Counted from the first letter of the stretch, positions 47,565 through 59,669 are shown. The stretch: DNA of 64,000 nucleotides from Lactarius indigo (GCA_025766275.1 JAFKAC010000052.1:124001-188000), one strand, 5' to 3'. The notes: generated from the letters alone by a model not told the origin. Numbers and translations: made by a program.

Positions 47565-48420
47565 TCACAACCACACAAGAAGCGCACCGAGCGCAGTGGA
47601 GCCGACGACGCCCCCCTGGTCCCTGTCGTCGTAGTCACTGAACGACGAGTTGGACGATGATGCGGTAACGGGGGGACCGAGCTACGGTACGGTCTTTCCC
47701 TGCGCGGAGGCGGAGGAGGCGGTAAAGCTGGTGTCGAGGCCTGACGCAACAAAGACGGGACCCCGCCTGCGCCGACGGCGGGCGCGTTCGACGCCGTGAT
47801 GGGCACGTAGTACTGCACGTTGAGCGGGTCCGAGATTGTGCCGGTGATGTTCGTCAGCGAAATATCAGCAAGGGAGACGTCGAGGTTTGTGTAGCCCGTC
47901 GCGTCGGCAACGACTCGAGAGAAATAGACGTTTTAGCATCCTGTGGGCCGGACACACGAGGTTAGTTTTTGGAAAAATGCGAGAGCGCAGGACGTACTTG
48001 TTCATGTCGCCACTTCCAGGCGACACGAGATCCCAGTTTGTCTCCACGGTGGGGGGCGAGGAGCAGTGCGTGTAGTAGGTCGAGTCGACTGTGCCGCGAG
48101 CGCTCTCATGATGGGCACCGCCAAGTAGCAGGGCGAGGATGCGGTTGTTGATGGCGAATGTCTCAGTTTCGTCAAGGTGAAGAGGATAAGAGTAAGGTTC
48201 GTTGGGTGACGGGACGAGCCATTAATCAACCCACTCGCCCCCAAAGTCAGTCAATGGTGGCATCATGGCCATCGTTGACCACACTCGGCATCACGAACAG
48301 ACACCAAGAGAGGGCCAGGGCATACGTCGGCGGTGAAGTCATTGAAATTTAGATAAAGCGCGAGGCGGGGGGTGACCGCCGAGTCGTATCATAAAAGATG
48401 GTGGGGCTGTGCTTAGAGGT
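47565..48420 (-). pseudogene. Acid phosphatase (phosphoesterase family) 3'-part, copy P1
   Basis: Decayed C-terminal half of a fungal secreted acid phosphatase of the PF04185 phosphoesterase type. Recognisable pieces are LNFNDFTADV, VVNDGHDAT, INNRILALLLGGA-like sequence, GTVDSTYYTHCSS, PTVETNWDL, NLDVSLADISLTNITGTI and NVQYYVPITA. A hydrophobic end follows (GVVGSTALGALLVWL, stop near 47565), consistent with an ancestral GPI-anchor tail. An intron remains (donor after MNK). Frames change several times; for example one base is missing at the LLTFDE position. The catalytic N-terminal part is absent. Confidence 0.7.
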
Positions 48421-48775
48421 ATATACAGGCGAGGTGTAGAGGCACAATATGCGCGAGAGTAAGCGAAACCCTTGGCACCTGTGAAACGGTTTTGCTGAAG
48501 AGTATTTCGCCGTTGTCGGGGCCGAAATAGTTGGTGGATTGAGCCAGAACAAAGAAAGGATGTAGTGTAGGATGAAGAACACTGGTGGGCGGCAGTTGGG
48601 CGGCAAGCGTGGCACTCGGGTCGTCCGTTCCGGGCTGTATCGGTTACCGTGTTACCACTTAGAAGAATCGTGGATTATCAGCATCAGAGAATACTGTATA
48701 GCATATTGCCAAGGTCTCACGCCGCTAGTGATCAACTGATTTCACCGTACCACAAGCTGCAGCTGAACTTCCTCC

Positions 48776-48781
48776 CTATAA
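48776..48781 (+). promoter_or_regulatory. CTATAA core promoter, DUF6535 copy 3
   Basis: CCTCCCTATAACCGACG, 44 nt before the exon 1 ATG; the same element as upstream of copies 2, 4 and 5. Confidence 0.55.
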
Positions 48782-48819
48782 CCGACGTCTCGCCCTATTC
48801 CGGTGGACATTCCATACCA

Positions 48820-51727
48820 ATGCCCAGACCCTCAAGGCGGCAGCGTAGCTCGAGGAGCAGAGGCGATCCCGAACAAGGAGGGTGGCTACCTCTTGGTGAG
48901 GCTTAGATAGCCTCTTTTCTGACGGGTGTTGATGGCTCGAAAGTTGAGCGAGAGGAAGAGGCGCGGTCGGAAAGTCTCAGAAGACGTTGTGTGTATCTTA
49001 TGTCGTTGAATGTGTGGGGGATCTGACGAGAAGGCGATATGTTATAGGCACAGGAGGGAGGCCAATGAGGATCTCTTCAGATAGCACATCTCTTCCAGAG
49101 GCTCAAAGCGAGCCAAGAAGCGAGCGCACGGATTTCGATGATGGTGCCAATGCTCTCTGGTCTCTTTACGATAAGGAGGCTCAAGCCCACGACGAAGCAC
49201 TCTTCCGAGGTCTGTTGGAAGATATGAGCGGAATCCCCACATTCGTGCGTGTATCTTCAGCGTAGACTTGAATGTACTCACGTTTCCACAGGCTGGCTTG
49301 TTTGCTGCCGTTCTCACTTCCTTCCTCGTTGACAGTCTTAAAAATTTGCAACCGGATCCTGCGCAACAATCCGTATATTATCACAACCAATCGGTCGCAA
49401 TGCTCGCCCATATCTCACAGCAAATCGCATCTGTGATTTCACACACTCCCGCCCCGTCTATCCCCCCTCCACCACCACCTTACCCAGATTTCTCCCCGTC
49501 GGGTTCAGACATCTTAGTGAACGGTTTCTGGCTCATAGGCCTCGTATGCAGCCTGTCTGCCGCGCTTTTTGCAACTCTCGTCCAACAGTGGGTTCGGTCC
49601 TATATGCGGGTCTACCAGCAGTACGATCACCCTCTGAAGCGAGCGCGGTTCCGACAATTCTTTTTCGAGGGCGCCTGGTCAGTGCGGGGGTTGGCGTTAT
49701 CGGCCACTTCGGCGATCCGTTTCTCGCTCGTCCTATTTTTTCTCGGCCTGAGCGGTTCCGTACTCAACATCGACACAAATGTGGGCGCCATTGTGACCTT
49801 TTTTATCTGCGGTTGTGGATCGATCTTCCTATTCACCAAGTTGGTGCCACTCTGGAACCTGCAGTCCCCAGACAAGTCCATGCTCTTGTGGCGGATACTC
49901 TTCTTGATGCGCTTCTTGATGCAGAAGATCAAGAAACGCAATTTCCGCAATCGCCCTCTTAGAGAAATATTCACGTCTCCAAGTGCGGAAGCACCTCGAG
50001 AACGGGTGGTGATGGAGGAGAGAGAGGGACGCAAGAACCGCGACGTGCGCGCCATCCAATGGTTGATCGATAGGACTGCAGCGAATGCCGAGATGGAACC
50101 GCTCGCGTTGGCGATTCCTGGTTCTTTCAACACCGAATGGGGCAGAGAAGTTTGGAGAGAGGTCCGAGTCTCCTCCCAGGCACGCGAGGCGCGTGACACG
50201 CCAGAGCCTCCGACAAGTCTTTCACCCACCAGTAGTCAAGTCTTCCTTATCCCTTATCCGAGTCCCCCGCATCCGCTAGAAGGAGCTACCGTCGACACCG
50301 TTTCTCGATGTATGCGCAACTTGTTCGAGACTTGCAACAATCGCAGTCTTTTCGAAAACGAGGAGGCAAGACATAGACGCATGCGCGCTTGCGTCGAGGC
50401 CGCGGCGTCACTTGTATGCCGTATCGATTACCAATTGGACCGGTTTGGAGAAGTCGGCAAGGTGGTCAGCGAAATAGGCCAGATCGAAAAAGTCAACTCA
50501 CCGACGACCACATCCGATACATTATTCATCATGCGCTGGACGTGTCTTTCACTCGTGGACATTCAGCGGATACTGGGCAGACGCCAGTTAGGGCTGCGTG
50601 TGCTCGCTGGTTGCGCGGTGAACGTACTGGCACGCTTTCAGTTAGAGCACGGACAACCGGACGAGGCGGGACGGGAAGGCGTTCTGAGGATCGATGAATG
50701 TCTCAAGATAGCTTGGGAGTGCGTTGAGGACCTACGTTGGGCGTTCGAGCCCTGGACCCAGAAGTGGACCAGGGAAAGCAGGGGACAAGTCGAAGAAATC
50801 CTACTAACACACGAACGGCAGATTTCAAAATTAGAGCACATCAAAATCGAGGCCGATGTAATGGCGGAAGTCGACCGGGAGATCTCTCATTATCAAGATG
50901 CGATGGATGACGCTACTCACAGGTTAATGCGGCAACTCCCGGGTGTGTCGTTCGACGAGCCCCACCGATCTGAATCCTTCCTGATAGGCGATGCTTACAA
51001 TACACCAGCCACAGCTAGCGCCCAAGTCGCTCCCCAATTGATATTCCCGGGACAACAGCTTCAAGCGCTGGCCAGACTTGGCCTAAAACTTCGTGAAGTC
51101 CTGGATGGGCAGGTCGCCGACGGATATGAGGAAGTCCTTGAAAGCCTGAAATCCATCGACCAAGTCCCTGTTTCGCTGCGTCGTCCCAATGGCTTGATGA
51201 GACGGCAGATATGGCGTCTGCAAGATGTACGCGATGGCGGTGGCTTTGGGTATACCGTCGAACTTTTCTTCCTCTCCCTTCGACGACTTTCCTCGATATC
51301 TCCGTCGCACGAGGACTTCTACGTCAGCACCTTCAAGCTCATCACCTCTCGATGGATGGAGGGCAGAGAGTCGCTCGGGACGCAATGTATCCTCCTTAAT
51401 ATCATCTGCGACCTGATTGCCGAAGGCCGCGGGATCTTCTCGGACTTTTCGTATCCGGGGTCTATCACGGCCATGCTCTTGGACACGGTGAGAATTATGC
51501 TTGAAGGGTATGCGGGCCCAAGCGAGCATATCTGCCGTGCTGTCCAGGAAATTGAGAGCGCCTACCCGACCCGGATGGGCATGACGAGACTACGGCACAA
51601 AGTATTGACAGATCTCCTACGTTTTCGTAGCAACCCAGAGTATCATCGCGTCGTTGCAGATTCCGTGGACTGGAGGCACGGGCCTCCTCACTACTGTACG
51701 ACTGTGGACTATGCACGCGCTGAATAG
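48820..51727 (+). CDS. DUF6535 membrane protein, copy 3
   Basis: Exons 48820-48895, 49048-49244 and 49292-51727 total 2709 nt (902 aa). Exon 1 is longer than in the other copies: MPRPSRRQRSSRSRGDPEQG. Domain order is the same as copy 2: ANALWSLYDKEAQAHDEA, helix GLFAAVLTSFLVDSL, Pro-rich IPPPPPPYP, three further helices, YDHPLKRARFRQFFF, LAIPGSFNTEW and RRQIWRLQDVRDGGGFGY. The C-terminus runs through the position where copies 2 and 5 stop (DSVDWRHGPPHYC...), adding about 18 residues encoded by what is 3' UTR in the others. No internal lesion seen. Function unknown. Confidence 0.87.
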
Positions 51728-51949
51728 GACAGTTAGAACGGCCGTCATTATCTCTAGCTATGCACAGATGGGGGAGTAGGGTGGCGACAGCGCCGCTACG
51801 GATCTTCTCGAAGAACCAGTCGATCTCATATCATGAGGTGTAAACGTGAATTTTCGTGTTGACATCGCAGTACAGAGTTCAGCGTCAGTTGAAGAGAAAG
51901 GAATCCAAGTCCCACACTCAACAACCAACACCGATAGTGCGTAGCGTGT

Positions 51950-52375
51950 GTGGTGTAGTCTGCTAAAGCCAGAAGAAGTGCCATAATTCCAGAAACTTGA
52001 AGATACGCGCCGAGCACCATGGTGCTGATGATTCCCTCCCGGGAGCCTGCGGTTGCCACTGCCACTGGACGACAACGCCGCGATCCGGGAGTCGAGTGAT
52101 ACCCTGCGCTGTGAGGTTGATGGGCTCCGGCGTAGAGGCGACGGTACAGCTGGTATCGAAGCCTGAAAGACGGGATCGCCACCGTGCCGACGGCAGACGA
52201 ATTCCGGCGCCGTAATGGGCACGTAATGCTGCATGTTGAGTGCAGTGGGCCTGGGATCATGCTAGTCATGCTCGTCAGCGGGATGTTGGCGAGGGAGACG
52301 TCGAGGTTTGTCGAGTTGGCGATAAAAGAGTAGACATTCGATAGCGTCCTGGAGATCGCCCCCGTAAGCGTGTTG
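51950..52375 (-). pseudogene. Acid phosphatase 3'-part, copy P2
   Basis: Reads NVYSFIANSTNLDVSLANIPLT, then IPGPLHS, and a damaged tail (MVLGAYLQVSGIMALLLAL). The segment corresponding to GYT is missing, and the frame changes after PGPL. Upstream phosphatase sequence is absent; it ends at what was an intron. Confidence 0.6.
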
Positions 52376-52398
52376 ACCAGAATCCGTCAGATTACTGG

Positions 52399-52790
52399 AT
52401 GGCGGAGCGCCGAAAGCACGGAGACTATGAATACGTCATCACACTGTCATCACTAAACCGTCTGATCGGCGCAATCACCCGCAGGGCTTCACTAGCTATC
52501 GCCCGAAAGGGCCTCGACCTATCCCGCCACACCTCCTCGGCGATGTTCCAGCTAGTGGCCCGGCACTCCTTCACCTCCAACTCTGCTGTTTGTTTTCCAA
52601 AAAACCCCAACCCCTTCCGCGACTTCTTACACCTCTTCTATGACTGCCCGCGTTTCGCCATTTACGACAGGCGCGGGGATTTATGGTCGTCCGAGTCGTA
52701 TACCGCACCCCCCTCCACCGGCACGAGTTCTTCGAGGAACTGTGGATGGCCTATATTCTCGGACAATTTGTCCTTTGACTCTGGGTGATT
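52399..52790 (+). other. ORF with possible retroelement character
   Basis: A 129-codon frame reads LNRLIGAITRRASLAIARKG, then HTSSAMFQLVARHSFTSNSA, then FLHLFYDCPRFAIYDRR. The HLFxxCPRF ending resembles the region downstream of reverse transcriptase/RNase H in non-LTR elements, where a His/Cys motif follows (HxxxxCP). No reverse transcriptase core, terminal repeat or poly(A) tail is visible, so this is a weak assignment. It lies between two acid phosphatase fragments. Confidence 0.3.
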
Positions 52791-52939
52791 GATCGCTAAC
52801 ACCCCCAGGCCCTGCTACGGCAGCCCCACCCCGTGGCTTTTCTTACTTTGGCTTCACGGGCTGCCATACCTCTGAGTCTGACGGATCCACGTTAGTCTTT
52901 TACAATACTCTCGTCTCCATATGTTACCGGTCACCGATC

Positions 52940-53345
52940 TAACCCCAGTAACTGGCCGCGACGGTGAAACTGGTGTAGAGGCCTGACGCGACAAAGATCG
53001 GTCCGCTGCCCGCACAGACGGTGGAGGTGTTCGGAGCATATATTGGCACGTAGTGGGCCCGGGGTCGTGCCGGTGATGTTCGTCGGTGGGGTGTCAGCGA
53101 GGGGGACACGGAGGTTTGTGTGGCCCGTTGCGTTGGCGACGAAGGAGTAGACGTTCGAGAGCGTCTGGGGCGGTAGCGTGAGAGGATATTTGAGGGAAAT
53201 GGGAAAATACTGGACGTACTTGTTCGTGTCACTGTGGCCGAGCGACTCGAGACCGTGGTGGTGTAGTGCGTGTAGAAAGTTGAGTCGATGCTGCCACGAG
53301 CACTCTTAGGGACGGAACCTCGAAGTACTAGTTGGGAGGTTGTTG
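52940..53345 (-). pseudogene. Acid phosphatase 3'-part, copy P3
   Basis: Reads STFYTHYTTT, then (in another frame) HSDTNK. An intron with intact GTACGT...CCCCAG sites leads to TLSNVYSFVANATGHTNL and TNITGTTPGPL, then it breaks off. It overlaps P2 in content (both contain NVYSF), so P2 and P3 are two separate copies rather than halves of one. Confidence 0.62.
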
Positions 53346-53349
53346 ACGG

Positions 53350-53445
53350 TGTATGCACGTATCTAGAAGCTCGAAATCTGTCGACAAGGTCTGTGTTCCG
53401 AGATCTACGTTCCGCTGCGTCGGACCGATGGCCTGATGACACAGA
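53350..53445 (+). pseudogene. Tiny DUF6535 fragment
   Basis: CTCGAAATCTGTCGACAAGG, then GCTGCGTCGGACCGATGGCC, then TGATGACAC. This aligns with the LKSIDQVPVSLRRPNGLM region of the full genes. It is fused directly to the end of P3 and marks a lost array unit. Confidence 0.5.
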
Positions 53446-54480
53446 ATGGGCATGTATTGTTCTGGTGCAGGTGGACGTGTATCTTGTATTTAGTAACAGT
53501 CATGACGATATCAAACGACGAGATGCGATACTCCAATACGTCGTCAGCACGGAACTCGACAGAAGGAAAGATGGATGATATTTTGCCCTTCAACACAACC
53601 AACGTTTGCGTTGAACAGCTTGTCGCGCACACTGGATGGCTATCCGCAGTGGCACAAAATGTACTGGATAAAACAACATGAAGAGGGAAATGTTGAGTGC
53701 GGTGTATGAAGCAAGGGACTGTAAAATCAGCACGAAAGGAAAGCCAGTGAGTTTGGGAGAAAATGAGCAAGATCGGTCTCGTTCAACTCAGCCACCAACC
53801 AAAAGTCCGCTCCTCTCTTGGGTCCCCTCTTGTCTCCGAGTCAGCGACGGAGAGCCAAGCAAGGAAGGACTGAAGTTCACAAGTAAGAAAGAAGAGGCGA
53901 GAGGGAAGCCATTCCACGAAACTGTCGGCGTGCGCAAGGAAATAGGCAGCGTAGCTGTTGTCGAACTTTTCGCTCTGTTTGATCGCCCCTTCTCTTGCAC
54001 CGCAAGTCCGAGTCCGCTTTGTCTCCGAATCTGTGAGCCCGCGCTGCGCCACCTTCGTCAAACTCCGCTATCATACCCGTGTTTGATTGCGCCTCTCGTC
54101 CACCCTCCAAATTGATTCCAATCCCCTCATGTATCTCCGGGGCTCTCGTGACATTGACACTGCGCACATACAGTCTCAGCGCTTGGGTGCACTGCTCACT
54201 CCAGGTATTCACATGCAGTGTTGTTGGTTCCATTCCGCCGGTGCCAACACTGTTGAATATTGTGATTACGGTCAGTGCTATGTACTGGGGGTACTGGGGA
54301 AGGTGACATAGTATATTCCCCTAGGGTAGATGAGAATGTCCCAGAGGTCTGTCTGTGGCTGCACTTAAGTCACTGGGTCTGGCCTACATATATAAACACG
54401 GCACACGCCAGCGGCCAGGGCCACTGATGAAATTTCACAAAATCAGAAAAAGGGCGCTGCTGTCACGTTTTCATTCAGTT
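53446..54480. other. Spacer with array-derived repeat
   Basis: No recognised gene; frames at 53678-54115 (145 codons) have no known motif. 54090-54370 resembles 42065-42410, old unit-flanking sequence. Confidence 0.4.
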
Positions 54481-54614
54481 TTTCTTACTTGTTTTGGACC
54501 CGCGGTCACCGCCGTGGTCACAATGCAAAGAGCCCAGCTATCTGGAATCGTTGCGCCGGCGCCGATTCTGAAGTCCCCCCCGTTTGCAATGCGGCACTAG
54601 TACTACAATCAGGG

Positions 54615-54910
54615 GAATTGAAGCCGGGACGTTTCACTACTCATATTAGACGGTGGGTGCCATGACCTTGGAGTACAATATATGCACATGATCACGGTAA
54701 ATTCCACAGGATTTGCCACTGTCATGAGGAAGCCTGGTTTTACCGTATCGCACTTGGTATCGCACGCTGCGTTTGAACCACCTCATCTCCTAGCCCTCTC
54801 TAAATAGCAGAAATTTCGGCCCATTCTAGTGAATATCACAATGTCCAGACATAGAGGGTACATAGGTGACCCAGATGCAAGCCAAATACGCTTAAAGGAC
54901 CAAGCCTATT
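54615..54910 (+). pseudogene. Decayed promoter plus exon 1 of a DUF6535 unit
   Basis: A diverged copy of the sequence just upstream of copies 4 and 5 (GAAGCCGGGACGTTTC against GCCGGAACGTTCC; CCTGGTTTTACC; TTTGAACC). It ends in ATGTCCAGACATAGAGGGTA, equivalent to exon 1 (MSRHRGYIGDPD against MPRRPGRRGDPE). No exon 2 follows. Confidence 0.55.
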
Positions 54911-55069
54911 AGGCTTATCTATGTCTCCGAGAAGGTCGATACTGCTTAGCGCCCTATTACTAGTAGCGCCGTTCTGCGAAAATCTGCTAAGGCCCCTTCG
55001 GACCCCCTCCCCCCCTATGTCCATATGGGCGTTAAAAAACCCCATGCACCCCTTGCTCTGGGCATCACT

Positions 55070-55442
55070 GCATCACTCGCCGCGACTGTGGTTGACCTGA
55101 ACCTCTTTTGTCAACCCAGCCACAGTGTCTGAAATTATTGTGCCCTTGATGCTTCAAGTTCTAGCCCCCGATTTCAAGGAGATCTCTATACTCGGCCGGG
55201 GGAAATAAGGCCGAAACATTCCATCACTCGTTCCAGATGAAAGTGCACAGGGTTATGGTACACGTCACTGCCAGTGCCATGAGGCGGCCTGATTTTACCA
55301 TATCATGGGCCGCACTTGAGCTTGAACCTCATTTCTCCCCTCACTCTATAACCATCAGTTCAGCTCGCTCTAATGGATATCGAAATGCCCAGACGCCCAG
55401 GGCGCAGAGGTGACCCTGAACGAGGAGAACAGCTACCTCTTG
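55070..55442. repeat. 5'-flank repeat, unit 4
   Basis: Highly similar to 59670-60030. Landmarks are CATCACTGCATCACT, TTTTGTCAACxCAGC, TTCAAGGAGATCTCTATACT and GGGGGAAATAAGGCCG. The repeated block is the promoter region and exon 1 of DUF6535 copies 4 and 5. Confidence 0.8.
55346..55351 (+). promoter_or_regulatory. CTATAA core promoter, DUF6535 copy 4
   Basis: CCCCTCACTCTATAACCATC, 39 nt before the exon 1 ATG. Confidence 0.6.
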
Positions 55443-58195
55443 GTAAATCTTAGATCATCTCTTTTCCGACAAGTATTGATAAAGATGAGGTAGGGGGAGA
55501 GTTGCGGTCTGGGATTCCTGGAAGACGTTTGGAACCTGGTGGGTGTATTGTGTCGTTGAATGGGCAGCGATATAACGAGTCGGTGAGATGTTGCAGACCC
55601 ACGCCCAGGAGGGGGGACAATGAATAATTCTTCAGAAGGCCCAGCTCAAAGCGAGCGCAATGATTTCGATGATGGTGCCAATGCCCTCTGGTCTCTTTAC
55701 AGCAAAGAGGCTCAAGCCCACGACGAAGCACTGTTACAAGGTCTGTTAGCAGATATGAGTGGAATCCCCACATTCGTGCGTACATACTCTCGCGTTCAGC
55801 GTAAACTTGGATTTACCTGCGTCTCCTCCACAGGCCGGCTTGTTTGCTGGCGTTATAACTTCGTTCCTCGTCGACAGCCTCAAGAATCTGCAACCTGATC
55901 CTGCACAACAATCGGTATACTATCAGAAGCAATCGGTCGCGATGCTCGCCCAGATCTCCCAGCAAATTGCATCCATCGCCCCGCAGGTCTCTGTCCCGTC
56001 TAGCCCCCCACCACCTTACCCAGATTTCCACCCATCACAACGGGATATAAGTGTGAACACTTTCTGGCTCGGCGGCCTCATTCTCAGTCTTGCTGCAGCG
56101 CTTTTTGCAACTCTCGTTCAACATTGGGTTCGAACCTATCTGCGGGTCTTCGAGCGGTACGATCACCCTCTGAAGCGGGCGCGGTTTCGACAATTCTTTT
56201 TCGACGGCGCCCCGGTATTACAGTTTTTGGCGACATATGTCACTTATATGATTCGTATCTCGCTCCTCCTATTTTATTTGGGTTTGAGCCTTTCTACATT
56301 CAGTGATAACACACATACTGGCACCATCACGACCGCTTATATCATCCCTTTGGTATCAATCTACCCCATTACCATTTTTATATTGCTCCTGGCCCTGAAG
56401 ACGCCGGACAAGTCCCTGTTGCGAGGGATATCCTTCCTGTTGCAGAATCTCTATTTCAGTTCTGCCAAATGGGTTGCCGCCGTGGACCTGGAGGCACGTC
56501 AAGAACGGGTGGTGATGGAAGGGACAGAGCACCGCAAACGCCGTGATGTGCGCGCCATCCGATGGTTGGTCAATAGGGCCGCCGCGAATGCCGACGTGGA
56601 ACCGCTCGTATTGGCGATCCCTGGCTCTTTCAACACCGATTGGGGCAAAGACGTCTGGAAAGATCTCTCCTCTCGGACGCACGGCACGTCAGAGTCCCCG
56701 ACGGGTCATCTACTAAATGGTCGTCGAATCTCCCTTATACCTCACTCCACACCCCCACTAGAAGGAGCCTCCGTTGACACGATTACTCGATGCGTGCGCT
56801 ACCTTTTCGAGACCTGCAACCACCGCAGTAATTTCGAAAACGAAGAGGCGAGACATAGACGCATGCGCGCTTGCGTCGAGGCTGCGGCGTCACTCGTTTG
56901 CCGTGTCGATTATCAACTGGACTGGTTTGGAGAAGTTGGCAAGGTGGTCAGCGAAATAGGCCAGATTGAAAAGATCAACTCACCGACCACCACATCCGGT
57001 ACATCATTCGTCGTACGGTGGACGTGCCTTTCACTCGTGGACATGCAGCAGAAATTGGGCAAAAACCGGCTGCGGGTGCTCGCTGGGTACGCGGTGAACG
57101 GACTGGTACGTTTTGAATCGAAATACGGACAACCGGACGAGGCGGAACGGGAGAGCGCCAAGAGGATCGATAAAAGCCTCAAGACAGCATGGGAGTGCGT
57201 CGAGGACTTACGTCAAGCATTCGAGACCCAGACCCAGAACAGGATCAGGAAGCATTTCGAACAAATCCTACGAAACCACGAACAACAAATTTCAGAGTTG
57301 GAGCGCATAAAGATCGAAGCCGATGGCATGAAGGACGTCGACCGGGAGATATCCAATTTTCAAGATGCAATGGACGATGCTACTTACGGGTTGATGCAGC
57401 AACTTCCTGGTGTGTCTTTCGACGATCCTCACCGATTTTAATTCCTGATGAGCGATTTTTTCAACGCCAGCCACAGCTAGCGCCCCAGTCGCCTCACAAT
57501 TTATATTCCCCGGACAACAACTTCAAGCGTTGGTTAGACTTGGCCGAAAGCTTCGTGAAGTTCCGGATGGTCAGGTTGCCGATGGATACGAGGAAGTTCT
57601 CGAAAGCCTGAAAACGGTCGACAAAGGCCCTGTCGCTCTACGTCAGCCCGATGGCTTGATGAAACGGCAACTGTGGCGTCTGCAAGATGTACGCGACGGC
57701 GGTGGTTTTGGGTTCACTATCGAACTTTTCTTCCTCTCCCTTCGACGACTTCTATCGATATCTTCTTTGGACGAACAGAACAGCGTCTTCTACACTGGCG
57801 CCTTCAAGGTGATCACCTCCCACTGGGAGGAGAGCAAGCAATCACCCGGGACGCACTCTATCCTGCTTAATATCATTTGCGACCTGGTAACCCCAGGCCG
57901 TGGGACCCTCTCGGATTTTTCGTGTCCGGAGTCGATCACGGCCATACTCCTTGACACGGTAGGCAAAATAGTTCAAGGATATACGGGCCCCAACGAACAT
58001 ATTCGCGATGGTGTATGGGATATTGAGGGCGCCACCTTAGACAAGGGTATCCACGATGGTGCACAGGGGGTTGAGGACGGCGAACCGGTCCGGATGGACA
58101 GGAGGGAACTGCAGCGCAGGGTATTGGAGGCATTTTCGGGATTCCGTTATGTTGCAAAGTTTCCTGAACCCGATATTCCAGTTTTCGTACGCTAG
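55385..58195 (+). pseudogene. DUF6535 copy 4, stop codon and frameshift
   Basis: Exons 55385-55442, 55597-55775 and 55834 onward. The frame is open for 614 codons to a TAA at 57439-57441, directly after SFDDPHRF. Compared with copy 2, three bases are missing around that TAA and two more about 30 nt later (AACGCCAGCC against AATACACCAGCC). The remainder, from RLGRKLREVPDGQVADGYEE to the natural end at 58195, is open in another frame. Domain content is otherwise complete: ANALWSLYSKEAQAHDEA, four helices, YDHPLKRARFRQFFF, LAIPGSFNTDW and KRQLWRLQDVRDGGGFGF. The membrane half could still be made as a truncated 614-aa protein. Decay looks recent because only these changes interrupt about 2.8 kb. 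Confidence 0.85.
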
Positions 58196-58531
58196 AGGCA
58201 CGAGTTTCCTTACTTCTGTACAACTGTGGACTAGGACCACATGTAATGGTCACTAAAATTTCTTGCGATTGCCAAGTCCATGCCTAGCTCAGTACGGGAG
58301 ATAGCTATCTGAAGTCACGCGTAGATGGACGCTGCAGCGGCCGATCTCATACCAGGGGGTGTATACGCGTATTTTCATATTGGCACCAAGGTACGAAAGC
58401 TAATCAGCATCAGTCTTAGAGTATGAAATCCAAGTTCGACATACGACAATCAAACATTAGCTAAACTAGGTCCCGGCCGAACCAGTGTACCAACACCTCT
58501 CCTCGCGCGTGGTGTGTACTATGTAGTCCGC

Positions 58532-59330
58532 TCATGCCAGATAAAGCGTCACAACGCCAGCAAGAAGCGCGCCAAGCACCGTGGTACCGACCATACCCTC
58601 CCTAACGCCAGTCGCGCCATTGCCGCTACCATTGGATGAGTTAGACGACGCCGCAGCAGCCAGGGGGGTATATCCACGGCACGTTCTTTCCTTTCACGGT
58701 GAAGTTGACAGGTGGGGGCGCCGAGGCGGCAGTAAAGTTGATGCTTGACGCCTGATGGGACTGCCACCCGCGCCAATGGTAGATGTGTTCGGCGCCGTGA
58801 TGGGCACGTGGCACTGCGCGTTGTAGTGGGCCCAGGGTCATGCCCGTGATGTTCGTCAGCGGGATGTCAGCGATGGGGACATCGAGGTTCGTGTAGCCCG
58901 TCGCGTCGCGTTGGCGATGAAGTAGGATGTTCGAGAGCGCCCTGCGTGGCGGTGATGCGAGAGGTTAGTTAAGGGAATCAGGGAGACAGGACGTAGTGCT
59001 TGTTCGTGTCGCCACACCCGAGCGACCTGAAACCCCGGTTTGCCTCATGGGGGAGAATGAGGACTAGTGTGTGTAGTAGGTTGAGCCAATAGTTCCGCGA
59101 GTACACGGAGACGGCACCTCAAGCAGTAGGACGACAGTGTTGTCTAAGTTTCGTCAAAGGTGAGGAGGATCAGAGTACAAGTTTCGTTGAAGTTGGTAAT
59201 ATCGTTGAGTAATGAGACGAGCCAGCAATCGACCCACTGACCCACAAGTCAATGGCGGTATCATGGCCCACTGGCCATCGTTAGCTATATTGAGCGTCAC
59301 AAATAGCCAATGTGGGAGGGCTGAAGTATT
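58532..59330 (-). pseudogene. Acid phosphatase 3'-part, copy P4
   Basis: Retains the best-preserved C-terminus: SSNSSNGSGNGATGVREGMV then GTTVLGALLAGVVTLYLA, with stop at 58532-58534. This is a Ser/Gly-rich spacer and hydrophobic tail as in GPI-anchored proteins. Upstream it reads PPPVNFTVKGKNVPWIYP, but a run of C shifts the frame before SSNSSN. Further up are TGYTNLDVPIADIPLTNITG, STYYTHTS and HRNVN-like sequence in mixed frames, with in-frame stops. The catalytic part is missing. Confidence 0.7.
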
Positions 59331-59669
59331 GACATTGCGATGACGCTCAGGGTGAAAAGGTCCTACAGTACTGGAAGATCTCGGGTTTGGAGTCTGCCAT
59401 TGTCGGTAGATTCAACAAGGCCTTCGGGTGACAAACTGCAGCCCCTGTGAAATAAGGTCACAACCAAAGTATGTGGTGTATAATGGGACCTCGGCGGCGA
59501 GTACTGCAGCGATGAACAGGAGGAGGAAGGACGTGAGTGGAAAGTGTCGCTGGGGTGTTTGACCACGGCCGGGAAATCCCGTCTCACCCCCGGCCCTTGC
59601 TTCCGAGTCTATCATTGTTGGTTACTACTAGTACGTGCTTCGGACCCATTCGCTTGCAATCACTCTGGG
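59331..59669. other. Spacer
   Basis: Short interval between the phosphatase remnant and the 5'-flank repeat of unit 5; nothing recognised. Confidence 0.4.

Noticed and set aside
47411..47818. Pro/Arg-rich 135-codon minus-strand frame as a separate gene
   Set aside because: It begins with the acid phosphatase sequence (QYYVPITA) and becomes Pro/Arg-rich only because of a frameshift.
49627..50229. 200-codon minus-strand frame inside DUF6535 copy 3
   Set aside because: Antisense shadow; comparable shadows occur at the same place in the other copies.
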